NCBI GenBank assembly: GCA_036245525.1
Contig: BTPG01000007.1
Location: 120,606,132-120,670,131 of the forward strand
Reading direction: 5' to 3'
DNA from: Semisulcospira habei
Lineage: Eukaryota; Mollusca; Gastropoda; Semisulcospiridae
Length of the DNA: 64,000 nucleotides
A model generated the notes under the pieces. The model was not told the origin of the DNA, made no database searches, and worked only from the letters and a program-made list of their open reading frames with translations. Shown here in pieces: positions 31,666-42,524 of the stretch; the first letter of the stretch is position 1; each line of letters opens with the position of its first letter. The translations under genes and the position numbers were made by a program.

Positions 31666-31850
31666 GCAAGAGACATAGATCCTCATGAGCCCCCCGCAAC
31701 TGCGGGGGGCTCATGAGGATCTATGCCTCTTGCTGAAACCCATGCTTCTTGGGCGTTGCTAACTTTCGGTCGTTGAATGAACAAAGATTTCAACAACCCC
31801 CAAAAAATGTACGTATAGTGTGGTACGTACTGTGGCAGGGAAAAGGTTAA
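31666..31850. repeat. PAL-2 hairpin and right outer half
   Basis: The hairpin 31666-31733 has one mismatch in 32-bp arms (GAGCCCCCCGCA/TGCGGGGGGCTC). The outer half (TTCGGTCGTTGAATGAACAA) runs to TTAA 31847-31850, which is also the start of the PAL-3 palindrome. Confidence 0.92.
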
Positions 31851-31900
31851 CTCATTCGCGGCCAGCCGCATCCGGATGCGGCTGGCCGCGAATGAGTTAA
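31847..31900. repeat. PAL-3, perfect 54-bp palindrome from TTAA to TTAA
   Basis: All 54 bases are self-complementary with no loop: TTAACTCATTCGCGGCCAGC, CGCATCC|GGATGCG and the mirror. It is the minimal form of the family. Confidence 0.98.
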
Positions 31901-32171
31901 CATGATACACTCTGTCATTGATATAAAACAGCCAGTAAAATAATATATATGAATAAATAAAGGATCCATGGCTTCTTGGCTTTTCGTTGTTAAATGAACA
32001 AAGATTTCAGGAACAGCAATGTACGTACTGTGACGGGGAAGGGGTTTATTGCCATAGCTTTCCTTCAGCTAAAAGTGTTAATTGAGACTCTGTTCCGTTC
32101 GTAGGATAAAAAAGGGTGTACAATCACAGTGTTGCTCTGTGACGGGAAAAATACAAGTCCCATTTTGTGAA

Positions 32172-32225
32172 AAGAACCCCGAGATTTCCACTGTAATAGA
32201 ATTACAGTCTAAGCTTTTCACGAAA
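32172..32225. repeat. PAL-10-like hairpin, weak
   Basis: TTTTGTGAAAAGAAC faces AGCTTTTCACGAAAA around ATTCTATTACAGT-type sequence. Confidence 0.4.
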
Positions 32226-32340
32226 ATGAATTTACTGTATTTTACCTGCACAGGGATAAGGGTTTATCTCAAACAGCAGTCCTGCGACCGTTTATAAGCC
32301 AAAAGACCCCTCCTCAGATTGAACTATAATGCTAATTAAG

Positions 32341-32410
32341 GCAAGGAAGAGACATAGATTCTCATGAGCTCCTGCAATTGCAGGGGCTCATGAAAATCGG
32401 TGTCTCTTGC
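32341..32410. repeat. PAL-2 hairpin
   Basis: AAGAGACATAGATTCTCATG faces TCATGAAAATCGGTGTCTCT; tip AGCTCCTGCAATTGCAGGGGC. Confidence 0.9.
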
Positions 32411-33083
32411 AGAAGAGAAGATTTCTTTTCAATGAGTGTGATGTAGGTGTGAGGGTGTCAAGCGAGTGTCCTTGTCTTTGATAGCGACGCCATGTTAGCT
32501 GTCCCGAAGGACTCGGCGCGAGACAGGGAGACGCCCAGACTGCACTTTTTATGTTTTATTCAAGCTGAAGAGTTCTCGTGCGCAAAGGGAGACAACGTCC
32601 ATCTTAGAGTGATCATGCAAAGTGCATTGTTTTATTTATGTAAAGTCCTTCTTTCAATTGCATTTTGGTCCGCTACTTCATTCATTTGTACTTGATGTTC
32701 GCATCATAGACTGCCGTGAGATGGCCTTAGACGACTGCTCCGCGTTAAACACTAACAATCAACTAGTCAATCTCATAGAGTTTCGGTCTCAAGCATGGAT
32801 TCTTGATAGACACTGCAGCTAATGTGTCCTTGCAATTTATTGTTTTTTGTTTGTGTCATTTTTTTAAATCTATTCCTTAAAAAATTAAAAAAATGAACAC
32901 GAATTACACCAATCAAAGGTACGACAGTTTCACATAATAATATATGATAACTGATTTGTGTAGAATAGAAAAAAAAAAAGACTGGCGGAAAACAAACAAA
33001 CAAAAAAAACCCCAAACAAACCCGCCCAAAAAACCCAACAAACCCAACAACAACCAATAAAACAAAAAACCAAAACAAAACAA
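32411..33083. other. Intergenic, nothing recognised
   Basis: AT-rich with an (AAAC)-rich stretch at 32990-33083. Confidence 0.5.
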
Positions 33084-33088
33084 CCAAA

Positions 33089-33135
<47 letters not shown>

Positions 33136-33138
33136 ATA
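33084..33138. repeat. (AAAT)n microsatellite
   Basis: About 13 uninterrupted tetramers. Confidence 0.97.
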
Positions 33139-33579
33139 GTGTCAAACATGATAAGCGTCACATTTTGAGCACTACCCCTTAACTGTCATGAATGGTCGCA
33201 CCTCGGCCGACGTTGGCTAGGGGACCTTTTGCTTACCTGGTCCTATGGAGATTAAGGTACATGATGCGCTGGATTTCCTGAGCACGACAGCGTTCTTTTT
33301 CCCTGTCATACAAGATGATCGTCATATGATTGAGACTAAATTACGGTGTGTACAAGACAGGCTTCCTTAGCAGGCAATAGATCGACGGGCCGACGTCGGC
33401 CGCAGTTGACCGGCGCAGGGCGGCAGTGCACCGGCCAACTCCTGCGGGCGTCGGCCCTAGGACCTTTTGCGTGCTGGAAGCTGTCGTGGTCAGCGTTTAT
33501 CTGGGTTCAGATGGACTTGTCATGAGCATGCTTGTGACTTCCGTCCCCCCCCCCCCCCCCCAATAGATTATGGTCTTCC
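33139..33579. other. Intergenic with a GC-rich repeated motif
   Basis: GGACCTTTTGC follows a GTTGGC/GTCGGC word at 33205-33231 and 33444-33471, and a diverged form occurs near 40300-40331. This marks an undefined repeat family. A C-run lies at 33546-33561. Confidence 0.45.
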
Positions 33580-33593
33580 AGATATGTCAAAAA
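33580..33593. repeat. Left target-site duplication of RTE copy A
   Basis: AGATATGTCAAAAA, identical to 36792-36805. Confidence 0.95.
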
Positions 33594-36500
33594 CTCCGCC
33601 GAGGTGTACCCTAAAGGTTACCTTGCCGGTCCCAAGCCCGGATAAAGGAGGAGGGTTGGGCGTAGGGCTAGCAACCCTACCCCGGAAAACAATTCCTGCT
33701 ACAGAAACGCCAACAGAGAATCAACAACAACAAAAAAAAAACTCAGCCCTTGGAAGAGAGAGGTCTTCAACAAGAAGATTTATGACACCATGTAGTGAAA
33801 GCCGGAAGACTCTGGAAGCTACAAGGCCGATACCCTTTCTTTCGACCAGGGCAATCAACATTGGTACATGGAACGTAAGAACCATGTGGGAGACAGGAAA
33901 AACATTTCAAGTAGCGGCGGAGATGAAGAACTACAACCTTGCCCTTCTTGGAGTTAGTGAGACAAGATGGACACAATCTGGACAGAAGCAACTAGCATCA
34001 GGAGAGAAGCTGTTGTATTCTGGACATGAAGAGGACAACGCCCCTCACACACAAGGAGTTGCATTGATGCTCTCAAAAGAAGCACAAAGAGCACTCATAG
34101 GATGGGAATCTCATGGACCCAGAATTATTACAGCTTCCTTCCGTACCAAGATGCAGAAGATCAAGATGAACGTTATTCAATGTTACGCACCCACCAACGA
34201 CAGTGATGAAACCATCAAGGATCAGTTTTACGAGAGACTACGGTCTATCATAGAGAAGTATCCAGAAAAGGACTTCACCATTTTGATGGGAGACCTTAAT
34301 GCCAAGATAGGAACGGATAACTCTGGATATGAAGAAGTCATGGGGCGCCATGGACTAGGAGATAGAAACGACAATGGGGAGAGGCTGGCAGACCTGTGCG
34401 CATCAAACAACTTGGTCATCGGTGGCAGCGTTTCCCCCCACAAGAACATCCACAAGACCACATGGGTTTCTCCAGACCACATAACAAAGAACCAGATTGA
34501 CCACATCTGCATCAGTAAGAAATTGAGAAGGTCCATGCAAGATGTGAGAGCAAAGAGAGGAGCGGACGTGGCCTCGGACCACCATCTCGTGGTGGCCAGG
34601 CTAAAACTGAAACTAAAAAAGAACTCGACAACAGCGCACAGGGCACAACAGAAATACAATACCACCTTCCTGAGAGACACTACCAAGCTGCAAGAGTTCA
34701 AGTTGACCCTCAGCAACAAGTTTCAAGTGTTACAGGAGCTGTTGGAAGAGGAGGAAGGTACCCTCGAGAGCAAGTGGGAAGGAATTAAAGAAGCAGTTAC
34801 ATCAACCTGCCAGGAAGTGCTTGGTCCCAAGAAGCACCAACATAAAGAATGGATCTCTGTTGACACACTGAGTAAAATTTATGAGAGAAAGAACAAGAAG
34901 ATGGCCGTCAACAACAGTCGAACAAGAGCAGAGAAATCCAAGGCACAAGCAGAGTACACAGATGCAAATAAACGAACGAAGAAGTGCATTAGAGCAGACA
35001 AGCAGAAATATGTGGACGACCTGGCAACCAAAGCAGAGCAAGCAGTTAGAGAGGACAACATGAAAGAACTTTACAACACCACCAAGAAGCTAGCAGGGAA
35101 GTACCGTAGACCCGAACGTCCGGTCAAAGACAAGGAAGGAAAACCAATCATGGGCGATCAAGAACAGAGAAACAGGTGGAAAGAACACTTTGAAGAGCTC
35201 CTGAATAGACCAGCACCAAAGAACCCACCAGACATCGAACCTGCTGAAGCGTACCTACCTATAGAGGACAGCCCACCCACAAGAGAAGAAATTAGGATGG
35301 CCATTAAGCAGCTCAGGAATGGAAAAGCAGCAGGACCAGACAGCATCCCAGCTGAGGCGCTGAAGTCGGACTTAGAAACAACAGTGGGAATGCTCTACCC
35401 ACTATTTAAGAAGATCTGGGAACAGGAACAAATACCAGCTGACTGGAAAGAGGGATATCTTATTAAGATTCCGAAGAAAGGAGACATTAGTAACTGCACG
35501 AATTACAGAGGGATCACGCTCTTATCAGTGCCGGGGAAAGTATTCAATAGAGTTCTGCTGAACAGAATGAAAGACCCAGTCGACGCCCTACTTAGAGACC
35601 AACAGGCCGGCTTTCGCAAAAATCGATCCTGCACTGACCAGATCGCAACGCTGCGAATTATAATTGAGCAGTCGTTAGAGTGGAACTCACCCCTGTACAT
35701 CAATTTCCTTGACTATGAGAAAGCATTTGACAGCGTGGACAGAGAGACCCAATGGAAACTCCTAAGGCATTATGGGATACCTGAAAAAATCTCCACCATT
35801 ATCAGGAACTCATATCAGAATCTAAGTTGTAAAGTGGTACATGGAGGACAACTCACTGAGGCATTCCAGGTGAGGACGGGCGTCAGACAAGGATGTCTTC
35901 TCTCGCCATTCCTCTTTCTACTGGCGATTGACTGGATTATAAAGACCTCTACAGCTCAGAGAAGAAATGGAATCCAGTGGACTCCTTGGAAGCAGCTAAC
36001 TGACCTGGACTTCGCAGATGACTTGGCCCTACTATCACACACTCAGCAGCAGATGCAGGAGATGACAACCAGAGTAGCAGATACCTCCGCACAGCTTGGC
36101 CTCAATATTCACAAAGGCAAGAGTAAGATACTCAAGACAAACACAGCCACCACTAACCCGATTACGCTTGACAAAGAAGCACTGGAGGAGGTGGATGCCT
36201 TTACTTATCTGGGTAGCGTCATCGACAAACAGGGAGGCTCAGATACAGATGTCAAGCAAAGGATAGGGAAAGCACGAACAGCTCATACAATTGAGAAACA
36301 TCTGGAGATCCAAAGAACTATCAACCAAGACCAAAGTCAGGATCTTCAACACCAATGTCAAAGCAGTTCTTCTATACGGAGCAGAAACTTGGAGAACAAC
36401 AGTTGCCATCACAAAGAGAATACAAGTCTTCATTAACAACTGCCTGCGCAAGATCCTAAATATCCATTGGCCAGAGACCATCAGCAACAACGAACTCTGG

Positions 36501-36791
36501 AATAGAACCAACCAGCTGCCTGCAGAAGACGAAATTAAACAAAGACGTTGGAGATGGATAGGGCACACCTTACGTAAGCCATGACAACATCACCAGGCAA
36601 GCCCTAACATGGAATCCACAGGGCACGCGGAAAAGAGGCAGACCAAGAAACACATGGCGACGGGAACTGGATGCAGACCTTAAGACCATGAAGATGACCT
36701 GGAACCAAGTGGAAAGGAGAGCCCGGGACAGAGACTCTTGGAGATCCTTTGTAGGCGGCCTCTGCCCCAGTAGGGGTGCAAGGCATAAGTA
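33594..36791 (+). mobile_element. RTE-like LINE, nearly complete (copy A, 3.2 kb)
   Basis: The element is bounded by 14-bp direct repeats (AGATATGTCAAAAA), so both ends are defined. It encodes one polyprotein with an AP-type endonuclease then a reverse transcriptase, the RTE layout. The 3' end is a very short GTAA-type tail, and there is almost no 3' UTR because the stop codon forms in the tail (TAA 36790-36792). The start GGTGTACCCTAAAGGTTACC differs from the 5' end of copy C, but GGGTTGGGCGTAGGG, about 65 bp in, is shared. The length matches full RTE elements. It lies in gene-free DNA. Confidence 0.95.
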
Positions 36792-36792
36792 A
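33594..36792 (+). pseudogene. RTE-like endonuclease-reverse transcriptase, two frameshifts
   Basis: The frame is open from upstream flanking DNA (33467) to 36436. The endonuclease begins INIGTWNVRT (33854), continues ALLGVSETRW, CYAPTND, LMGDLNAKIG, THVSPDH-like TTWVSPDHI, NQIDHICIS and closes with SDHH (34574-34585), the catalytic Asp-His pair. The RT has AAGPDSIPAE, IPKKGDISNCTNYRGITLLS, AGFRKNRSC, FLDYEKAFDSVDRE, RQGCLLSPFLF and the catalytic FADD at 36011-36022. A one-base frame change near 36281 moves the end into the frame of 36291-36584 ([23 protein letters not shown]). A second near 36581 moves it into the frame ending RHK-stop at 36790. The first in-frame ATG (33584) lies in the target duplication, so the native start is missing or non-ATG. 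Recently inserted by sequence quality, but not intact. Confidence 0.93.
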
Positions 36793-36805
36793 GATATGTC
36801 AAAAA
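36792..36805. repeat. Right target-site duplication of RTE copy A
   Basis: AGATATGTCAAAAA, identical to 33580-33593. Confidence 0.95.
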
Positions 36806-37265
36806 TGCGTTTTCTGTACAGATAATAAGTGCAGTTCGGTTCAGTCAAGATGGGATCAGTCTCTGCGCTCGGAAAGGCCCATACGCCCTCTACCACACCC
36901 ATTAGGAGTCGGGGTATTGCAGTTGCGCGTTGGCGTTTGTTAGTTCTGGCCGGATTAAATGCCCACGCCACAAGAGTGTTCAAATACGACAATAATGGGC
37001 GGGAAACGGCTAATGCTTGCGGGTAACAGCCTGAACACGCATCAATTCAGGCGCACTGCAACTGTGCCTTTCGAATGACATGCTATAGAAATTAGCCCGT
37101 CATTTTTTTCCAGGATAAAACAATTTACGATCTAAGGAGACTAACCTGTAATACGTCTGAACCCCTAGTCTGATTATTCAGGATCCGGCACAGCAAGGCT
37201 TCATGTTATCATGGGCGCATTTCCCGAATTTTGGAAGTGTTACTTAACGACTATGTACCACTTGG
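36806..37265. other. Intergenic, nothing recognised
   Basis: No motif recognised up to the PAL-1 remnant. GGGCGCATTTCCCGAATTTT at 37212 is the left outer part of that unit. Confidence 0.5.
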
Positions 37266-37355
37266 CCTGAAGGTGACAAGCTAATCTGGCACTACCTTTG
37301 AATTATCATGGTCAATCAGTCTCCTGCTGTAGGGTACTGGCGCTAAAAGGGTTAA
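37266..37355. repeat. PAL-1 alpha, right arm only
   Basis: AAGCTAATCTGGCACTACCT and GAATTATCATGGTCAATC remain, ending at AAAAGGGTTAA (37345-37355). The left arm is reduced to a few bases. Confidence 0.8.
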
Positions 37356-37369
37356 ATACATAGCAATGT

Positions 37370-37432
37370 GTTTGCTGGTCTTTGATTTCGAATTTACGAT
37401 CATGAGTGACCAGGTCCAAAAGTACGTACCAG
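37370..37432. repeat. PAL-5, diverged
   Basis: TTTGCTGGTCTTTGATTTCG faces CCAAAAGTACGTACCAGC. Confidence 0.5.
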
Positions 37433-37448
37433 CGCGCATAGTTTTATT

Positions 37449-37528
37449 TTAACTCATTCGAGACCAGCCGCTTCCGGATGCGCGGCATAAGCCGCGCATC
37501 CGGATGCGGCTGGCCGCGAATGAGTTAA
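37449..37528. repeat. PAL-3 unit, TTAA-bounded
   Basis: CCGGATGCGCGGCATAAGCC is the start of a tip that pairs nearly perfectly; ends TTAACTCATTC and GAATGAGTTAA. ATGAGTTAA is repeated once more just outside. Confidence 0.94.
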
Positions 37529-37559
37529 TGAGTTAAACAGTACATGTATGACTTACTTA

Positions 37560-37604
37560 TTACATTAGTACGGTCGCAAGCTAATCTCTTCCCTGCCTCT
37601 GCAC

Positions 37605-37636
<32 letters not shown>

Positions 37637-37850
37637 GGGGGGGGGGGGGGGGGGTTGTGGGGAGGGGGAGGGGGATGGGGGGTGGGTGGGGTGGGGGTGG
37701 GGGGGTTGAAATCTTTGCTCACTCAAAGACCGTCGAAGAAACATGGATAAAAATTGGTCTCAGCAAGAAGCATAGATCCTCATCAGTCCACGCTGTCGCG
37801 GGGGCTGATGAGGATCTGTGTCTTTTGCAGTTGAATTCGTGTTTACCTTT
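37560..37850. repeat. PAL-2 unit with internal T and G tracts; hairpin 37763-37828
   Basis: The left outer part starts CTAATCTCTTCCCTGCC and holds T-run and G-run expansions (37607-37706). In the hairpin CATCAGTCC/GGGCTGATG replaces CATGAGCC/GGCTCATG. Confidence 0.82.
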
Positions 37851-38043
37851 TCTATGCAGTGATGTTTCATGTGCACCTACAATGCTAAAGAATACAAAAT
37901 AATTAAATGACTCGACTTATTCTTTATCTTTATATAAAATGAAGGAACAATAATCATTAGAAAATAAGTATAAGCGAAAGCTATGACCTTTAAAAAAAAG
38001 AAATAAAAGGCAATGTACAAACCATAAAAACAAATAAAATGTA

Positions 38044-38116
38044 GGCTCCAGGGGGAGTCGAACCCTCGACCTTCTGCTTACTAGGCAGACGCTCTAACCA
38101 ACTGAGCTATGGAGCC
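38044..38116 (-). tRNA. tRNA-Thr(AGT)
   Basis: A 73-nt cloverleaf: acceptor GGCTCCA/TGGAGCC, A box TAGCTCAGTTGG, anticodon stem TCTGC/GCAGA with loop CTAGTAA (anticodon AGT, Thr), B box GGTTCGACTCC. No intron. The T stem GAGGG/CCCCC contains one A-C mismatch. T-runs follow on the minus strand. Two of the other copies (54.8, 61.2 kb) carry the same mismatch. Confidence 0.92.
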
Positions 38117-38288
38117 AGTTGTGTACACCGCCTGTTCAAAGCTTACATATCCATCTGTTGTATTGATCCAGATAAAGATTACTTCGTCAGTTGTGCTCAG
38201 GTTATTCGTTTCAATTCTATGCCAACTGGCTTTAGTTAATCGAGACGAGCAGTCATACATGTGTAACATAAGTTTAAAAACACAGAAT

Positions 38289-38500
38289 TTAACCCATTAC
38301 ATCCTGAGGCTAATCATTAAATAGACAAAAATGAAGGCCACATTACAAATTAGGAGATATGATAATTATCAACCATTATAGTTCAAGGGTGGTGTCAGAA
38401 TAACTTGGCGCCTCAGGCGCCAAGCTATTCTGGCACCACCCTTGAACTATCGTAGTAAAAATATATTTCAACCAGTAGTGTATCAGGATGAAAGGGTTAA
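38289..38500. repeat. PAL-1 gamma unit, TTAA-bounded
   Basis: TTAACCCATTACATCCTGAG and ATCAGGATGAAAGGGTTAA are matching ends. The core 38373-38457 has TAACTTGG against CCAAGCTA, a G-T type mismatch left uncompensated. Confidence 0.93.
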
Positions 38501-38572
38501 ACAACCAATCAACCAGCGAGCGAGCGAACGAAATGAACGAACAAACTGTCCCCAATCATCGCTGACAATGTG

Positions 38573-38632
38573 ATTAACCCCTTGGCTGCTATTTCCACGG
38601 AGCACTATCGTCAGTAACAGTCAGAGGGTTAG
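38573..38632. repeat. PAL-4, degenerate
   Basis: TTAACCCCTTGGCTGCTATT at left, GTCAGAGGGTTAG at right; central palindrome lost. Confidence 0.6.
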
Positions 38633-38767
38633 TCCGTTTCCTGTCAGAAATGTATGTCCGAAGAGGAATTACAACTTTTATTTGTTCAGTCAAGCTAACC
38701 ACAGCTGTTGATAGCCAAGTTCCAGGGAATCGATAGCCATTTCAGGTAGAAAATCACTATATTTTAC

Positions 38768-38774
38768 GCGCGCG

Positions 38775-38861
<87 letters not shown>
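38768..38861. repeat. (CG)n/(CA)n microsatellite
   Basis: Seven CG dinucleotides followed by about 80 bp of CA. Confidence 0.97.
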
Positions 38862-38865
<4 letters not shown>

Positions 38866-39205
38866 GCACGCACGCACAATCACGCGCGTACATGAGAAAG
38901 TAGGGGAGACAAAAAGTCCATAACCCTGAAGTGTCACAGTCGACACGGTCGGCTGCCTGGTCGAGCCACTGTGCGTGAAGGGATTCATCAAGCCGTGACA
39001 CTGGACACAGACTTACTCTTGCGTGACGCCCTGTCGGCGCCGCTGCGGCGGGTCACTCGGTACAGTCCTGTGACGTCACGCTTCGGACACGGTCGAGTTG
39101 TTACGAGAGTGGGAAGGCCAACGTGAAGATTATCGGTCCAAGAGCCAGGTCACACTGGTTGTCTCCGTCGATGGAGACAACCAGTTAGCTCTCTTCACTA
39201 CATGT

Positions 39206-39271
39206 GCAAGAGGCTCAGATTACCATCAGACCCTGCGGCAACAGGGGCTGATGAGAATCTATGCTTCTTGC
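39206..39271. repeat. PAL-2 hairpin
   Basis: GCAAGAGGCTCAGATTACCA faces GAGAATCTATGCTTCTTGC; CATCAGACCC/GGGGCTGATG tip. Confidence 0.85.
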
Positions 39272-39879
39272 GGACAGACGGCGATCATGATAACCTGTGC
39301 CTGTTACTGAATGGGATCGGGCCTTGATGCGTACATCCTGGCAAGTCGTGTGGACGATGTCGTAGGAATCAGATTAAATGCAAGTAGGTTGAGCCCTTTT
39401 AAAGTGAGAAAAGACATTAGGTTGAACCCTTCTATAGTAAGAACGACAAAGACCGTTTCGCTGGACTGTAAGTACCAAACAAAAGATAAGTGTCACATTG
39501 TGTACGTGTTTGAATGATTGAAAAAAGTGGTTTAGCCTGAAATAGTACTAAATTGTGTAACCTTTTTTAAGCGTCAGTGTTTCTGTTTTCGTTGGGATTT
39601 CTGTAAGAACCCAGAATATACTTCAAAGTAATGATGCCAATGAAGCAAAATATTAATAATGACCTAGATTGGAAATATCCCCAAAGTCACTGACCAAGCG
39701 CTCAGCATCGTAAATGGCCTCCGTGCAAATTATTCCCAAGCCTTTTTATCACCAGAATAGTCCCGGAGCATAGCGTCAGTACACCTTATGTAATACACCC
39801 ACGGCTGATCCTTCCTTCCTTGCACGTATACTGATAATTGGATGTGAGGATCCCGTCCTCTGGACAATATTTTACATCT
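39272..39879. other. Intergenic, nothing recognised
   Basis: No coding motif or repeat recognised. Confidence 0.5.
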
Positions 39880-39939
39880 GCAAGAGGCATAGATTCTCAT
39901 GGGCCCCTGCAGGGGCTCATGATAATCTATGCCTCTTGT
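39880..39939. repeat. PAL-2 hairpin, shortened tip
   Basis: GCAAGAGGCATAGATTCTCA onward, with tip GGGCCCCTGCAGGGGCTC; 6 bp shorter than the full form. Confidence 0.92.
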
Positions 39940-40524
39940 GGCATAAATGTACAGTCAATTCACTCTCAGGCAAAAAAGCGTAATCTTGAATGAGTGTAAC
40001 GTGCGATTCTACGACTAATTAGCTGTCCTTATGCAAACGTCCCTTCGGACTGCAGTTACATCCCTTGCTGTTACAGTTATGTCCCTTTGGTGTTGCAGTC
40101 CACAATACTGTCCCCTGGTGTTTTAGAATCCAGCGTAGCCGCAGCTGTAATGTTTGCGCAGAGAGAACTGACGTAAACGAAGGCAGCTACTTGATTTGTC
40201 TGAATGACGTAAAATAACGTAAATGACGTAAGAGGTCGGTACTCTCAGAAGTGGCCACAAGTAGATGTGACCACGGAAAGCCCCGTGCGTTAAAGGCCTA
40301 CGGGCCAGTGTCGGCCAAAGACCTTTTGCATGCTTGTAGCATCTAACTGGGCCAAACTTTGAGCTGTGCTTGAATTTTAGTTAGACATATTGCCCCTTGA
40401 GTACCACATGGAACGTTATTTCATCAGGTCTTTAAAATGATGGTTTTGCTTACTGCATGGTTCCTCGAGCACAGATGTTGCTCAATCCTTTAACTGTCAG
40501 GAAAAATGCGATCACCAGTCAGCT
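39940..40524. other. Intergenic, nothing recognised
   Basis: ATGTCCCTT/ATCCCTTG and TGACGTAAA words recur locally (40050-40230). GACCTTTTGC at 40321 belongs to the motif noted at 33139-33579. Confidence 0.4.
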
Positions 40525-40559
40525 GCAAGAGGCAAAGAACCTGATAATTTAACTTTTGC
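40525..40559. repeat. PAL-2 remnant with internal deletion
   Basis: GCAAGAGGCAAAGAACCT is joined to AACTTTTGC; the hairpin tip is deleted. Confidence 0.6.
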
Positions 40560-40689
40560 TGACCTTAACATGTGTCTTCGTTCTTTTTGCGTTTGAGGTT
40601 CTTTGGACTTGAATTAACACAGTACATCCTGACGTTGATTTTTCCAGATTAGTATGTTGTCCTATGAAGGCTACATTTCACTTCGGGAG

Positions 40690-40850
40690 AGCTGGGTGGC
40701 TCAGTTGTTAGAGCGTTCGACTCTCGTCCGAACACAGCTGGTTCGAACACAGCTGGGGTCAAAATTTGTTCAGACCTCTTTTTGGTGCCCCATCTTTGAA
40801 ATCACCTTTGTGGTGGACAAAAGACGTTAAGCCCTAAACGTTAAACGTTT
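40690..40850 (+). repeat. tRNA-derived SINE-like unit
   Basis: GGGTGGCTCAGTTGTTAGAG is a good Pol III A box and GGTTCGAAC a B box, with ACAGCTGG duplicated beside it. The tail AAGACGTTAAGCCCTAAACG recalls the end of 24378-24525. Confidence 0.6.
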
Positions 40851-40877
40851 TTAAACATTTCAGTTCCGGCGGTAGAC

Positions 40878-40968
40878 TGACCATGATAGTTCAAGGGTGA
40901 TGCCAGGACAGCTTGGCGCCCCTGGGCGCCAAGCTGTTCTGGCACCACCCTTGAACTAACATGGTCAG
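40878..40968. repeat. PAL-1 gamma core with co-varied arms
   Basis: GACAGCTTGG pairs with CCAAGCTGTT where other copies have AATAGCTT/AAGCTATT. The right outer end reads GTATCAGGATGTAAAGGGG, then TAA. Confidence 0.9.
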
Positions 40969-41063
40969 ATTTAACTCATATGAAAGTGTATCAGGATGTA
41001 AAGGGGTAATACAGATTTTAGAAACACAATCACTGCCGTCATGTGGCAAAAGTCAGTACTTGC

Positions 41064-41135
41064 GAAAAGCTAGATTTTCATTGCATTACAATGTCAATCC
41101 CGCTTTCCTGAATGTCAATCCCGCTTTTCTAAAAA
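41064..41135. repeat. PAL-10 hairpin with a duplicated arm
   Basis: AAAAGCTAGATTTTCATTGC faces AATGTCAATCCCGCTTT; the right arm is present twice in tandem. Confidence 0.5.
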
Positions 41136-41324
41136 AAATGGACATACTGGAAGATCTGACCCGTGGAAGGGAAGGGATTTAAGCACGTGAAATGTGTGCT
41201 TGTCTAAGCTCACTCGTGCAACTGGCCCCCGGTCAGTGTTTTAGAATCGTCAGTCAAGTCAAAGTAGACGAATCAGGCACGTTTCCTCAGAGGTAGTGCT
41301 CAACTAGCTTGGTGCCCTGCCGGG

Positions 41325-41366
41325 AGAACCCCCCCCCCCCCCAAAAAAAAAAAAAAAAAAAAAAAA
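41325..41366. repeat. C-run and A-run
   Basis: Homopolymer tracts CCCC.. then AAAA.. within the left flank of the next PAL-1 copy. Confidence 0.9.
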
Positions 41367-41480
41367 TACTCTAGTACTACTCTAGCTCTGTCATTATGGT
41401 CTGACCATTTCCTTCGGTTTGCGCAGAATTTGAACAAAAATGTAACTAATTCTGCCCGCAACACACCACACCAAGATATG

Positions 41481-41575
41481 GCTCGATCATGATAGTTCAA
41501 GAGTGGTGGCAGAATAGCTTGGCGCCTTTAAGCGCCAGGCTATTCTGTCACCACCCTTGAACTGTCATGGTCGAT
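41481..41575. repeat. PAL-1 beta core
   Basis: GATAGTTCAAGAGTGGTGGC faces TGTCACCACCCTTGAACTGT with several mismatches; outer ends decayed. Confidence 0.85.
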
Positions 41576-41727
41576 GTCTCCTGAATTGTAATGCAGCTCT
41601 CAGAGGATAACTCCAAAATGTGGGTATTTCGTACCTCGGTCACAGTGAGATAAATCACGTAATTGTAAATAGATTACTATGCACTATTTTTGCCTAGGGT
41701 CTCAAGTGAAAGTGCTTTATTGTCTTC

Positions 41728-41821
41728 TTAACCATTTTGGCTGTCGGTGACGACAATACATCGAGGTGATTTCTACGAAAGTCACCTGGAGAAAAATCGC
41801 TACCGAAAGCTACAGTGTAAA
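41728..41821. repeat. PAL-4, partly decayed
   Basis: TTAACCATTTTGGCTGTCGG at left, ATCGCTACCGAAAGCTACAG at right; the centre GAGGTGATTTCTACGAAAGT is no longer perfect. Confidence 0.8.
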
Positions 41822-41876
41822 AACTAGTACAATACATGTATTTCTGTGAAAGGTTTTTACTGCGCCGGCTGTTATT

Positions 41877-41919
<43 letters not shown>

Positions 41920-42293
41920 ATATTAAAAGACGCCTGAACATTGGATTGCGACCTAAAAATGGCGAATCTGTCTTTGTTTCCTTTTGATCGACTTGCACTT
42001 GTCTGGTTTCTTCAGTGAACCGAAACACCTTCCTGAACATACAGACTCTAATTCCGTTTATTGATCAGCTCATGAATAATGAATTAAGAGAAACGGATTG
42101 CGCAAGCGCATGACAAACATGGCCGCCGGAAACAGCGTGTCGCTCGTGGGTGGACCGATTGTTATCTGTGTCAGACAAATGGGTCAGAATCTGCGGCGGG
42201 GCAGGAACGTACTGTACTTAGTAACCTAACACAGCGAATAATCCGATAATCAATACGTGATCAAAAAATGAACCTACTGACAGTGGGGGAATG
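41822..42293. other. Intergenic, mostly unrecognised
   Basis: (TTTA)n at 41873-41914. A GC-richer patch with AACATGGCCGCCGGAAAC at 42117 resembles promoter-type sequence, but no exon is seen. Confidence 0.35.
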
Positions 42294-42320
42294 GGGGGGG
42301 GGGGGGGGGGGGGGGGGGGG
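42294..42320. repeat. G-run
   Basis: Twenty-seven consecutive G residues. Confidence 0.97.
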
Positions 42321-42379
42321 CGCGTGAGGGGAGGGGGAGGTTTTGAGGGCGCCAGCTTGCTTATCTATAAGAGGTCAGA

Positions 42380-42440
42380 TGATTTGTAATTCTGGATCTC
42401 ACGGCCTCAAGCCGTGAGATCTAAAATCACAAACCAGCAA
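42380..42440. repeat. PAL-5 hairpin with co-varied arms
   Basis: GGATCTCACGGC pairs with GCCGTGAGATCT, whereas the copy at 7872 has GGACCTTACGGC/GCCGTAAGGTCC. Confidence 0.88.
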
Positions 42441-42524
42441 ACACAGAACCGTAAAAAGCGATATATATTTTTATTTTTTATTTTTGTAGTCGTTGAATAC
42501 ATAATTATGACGTGACTTGTTCTC

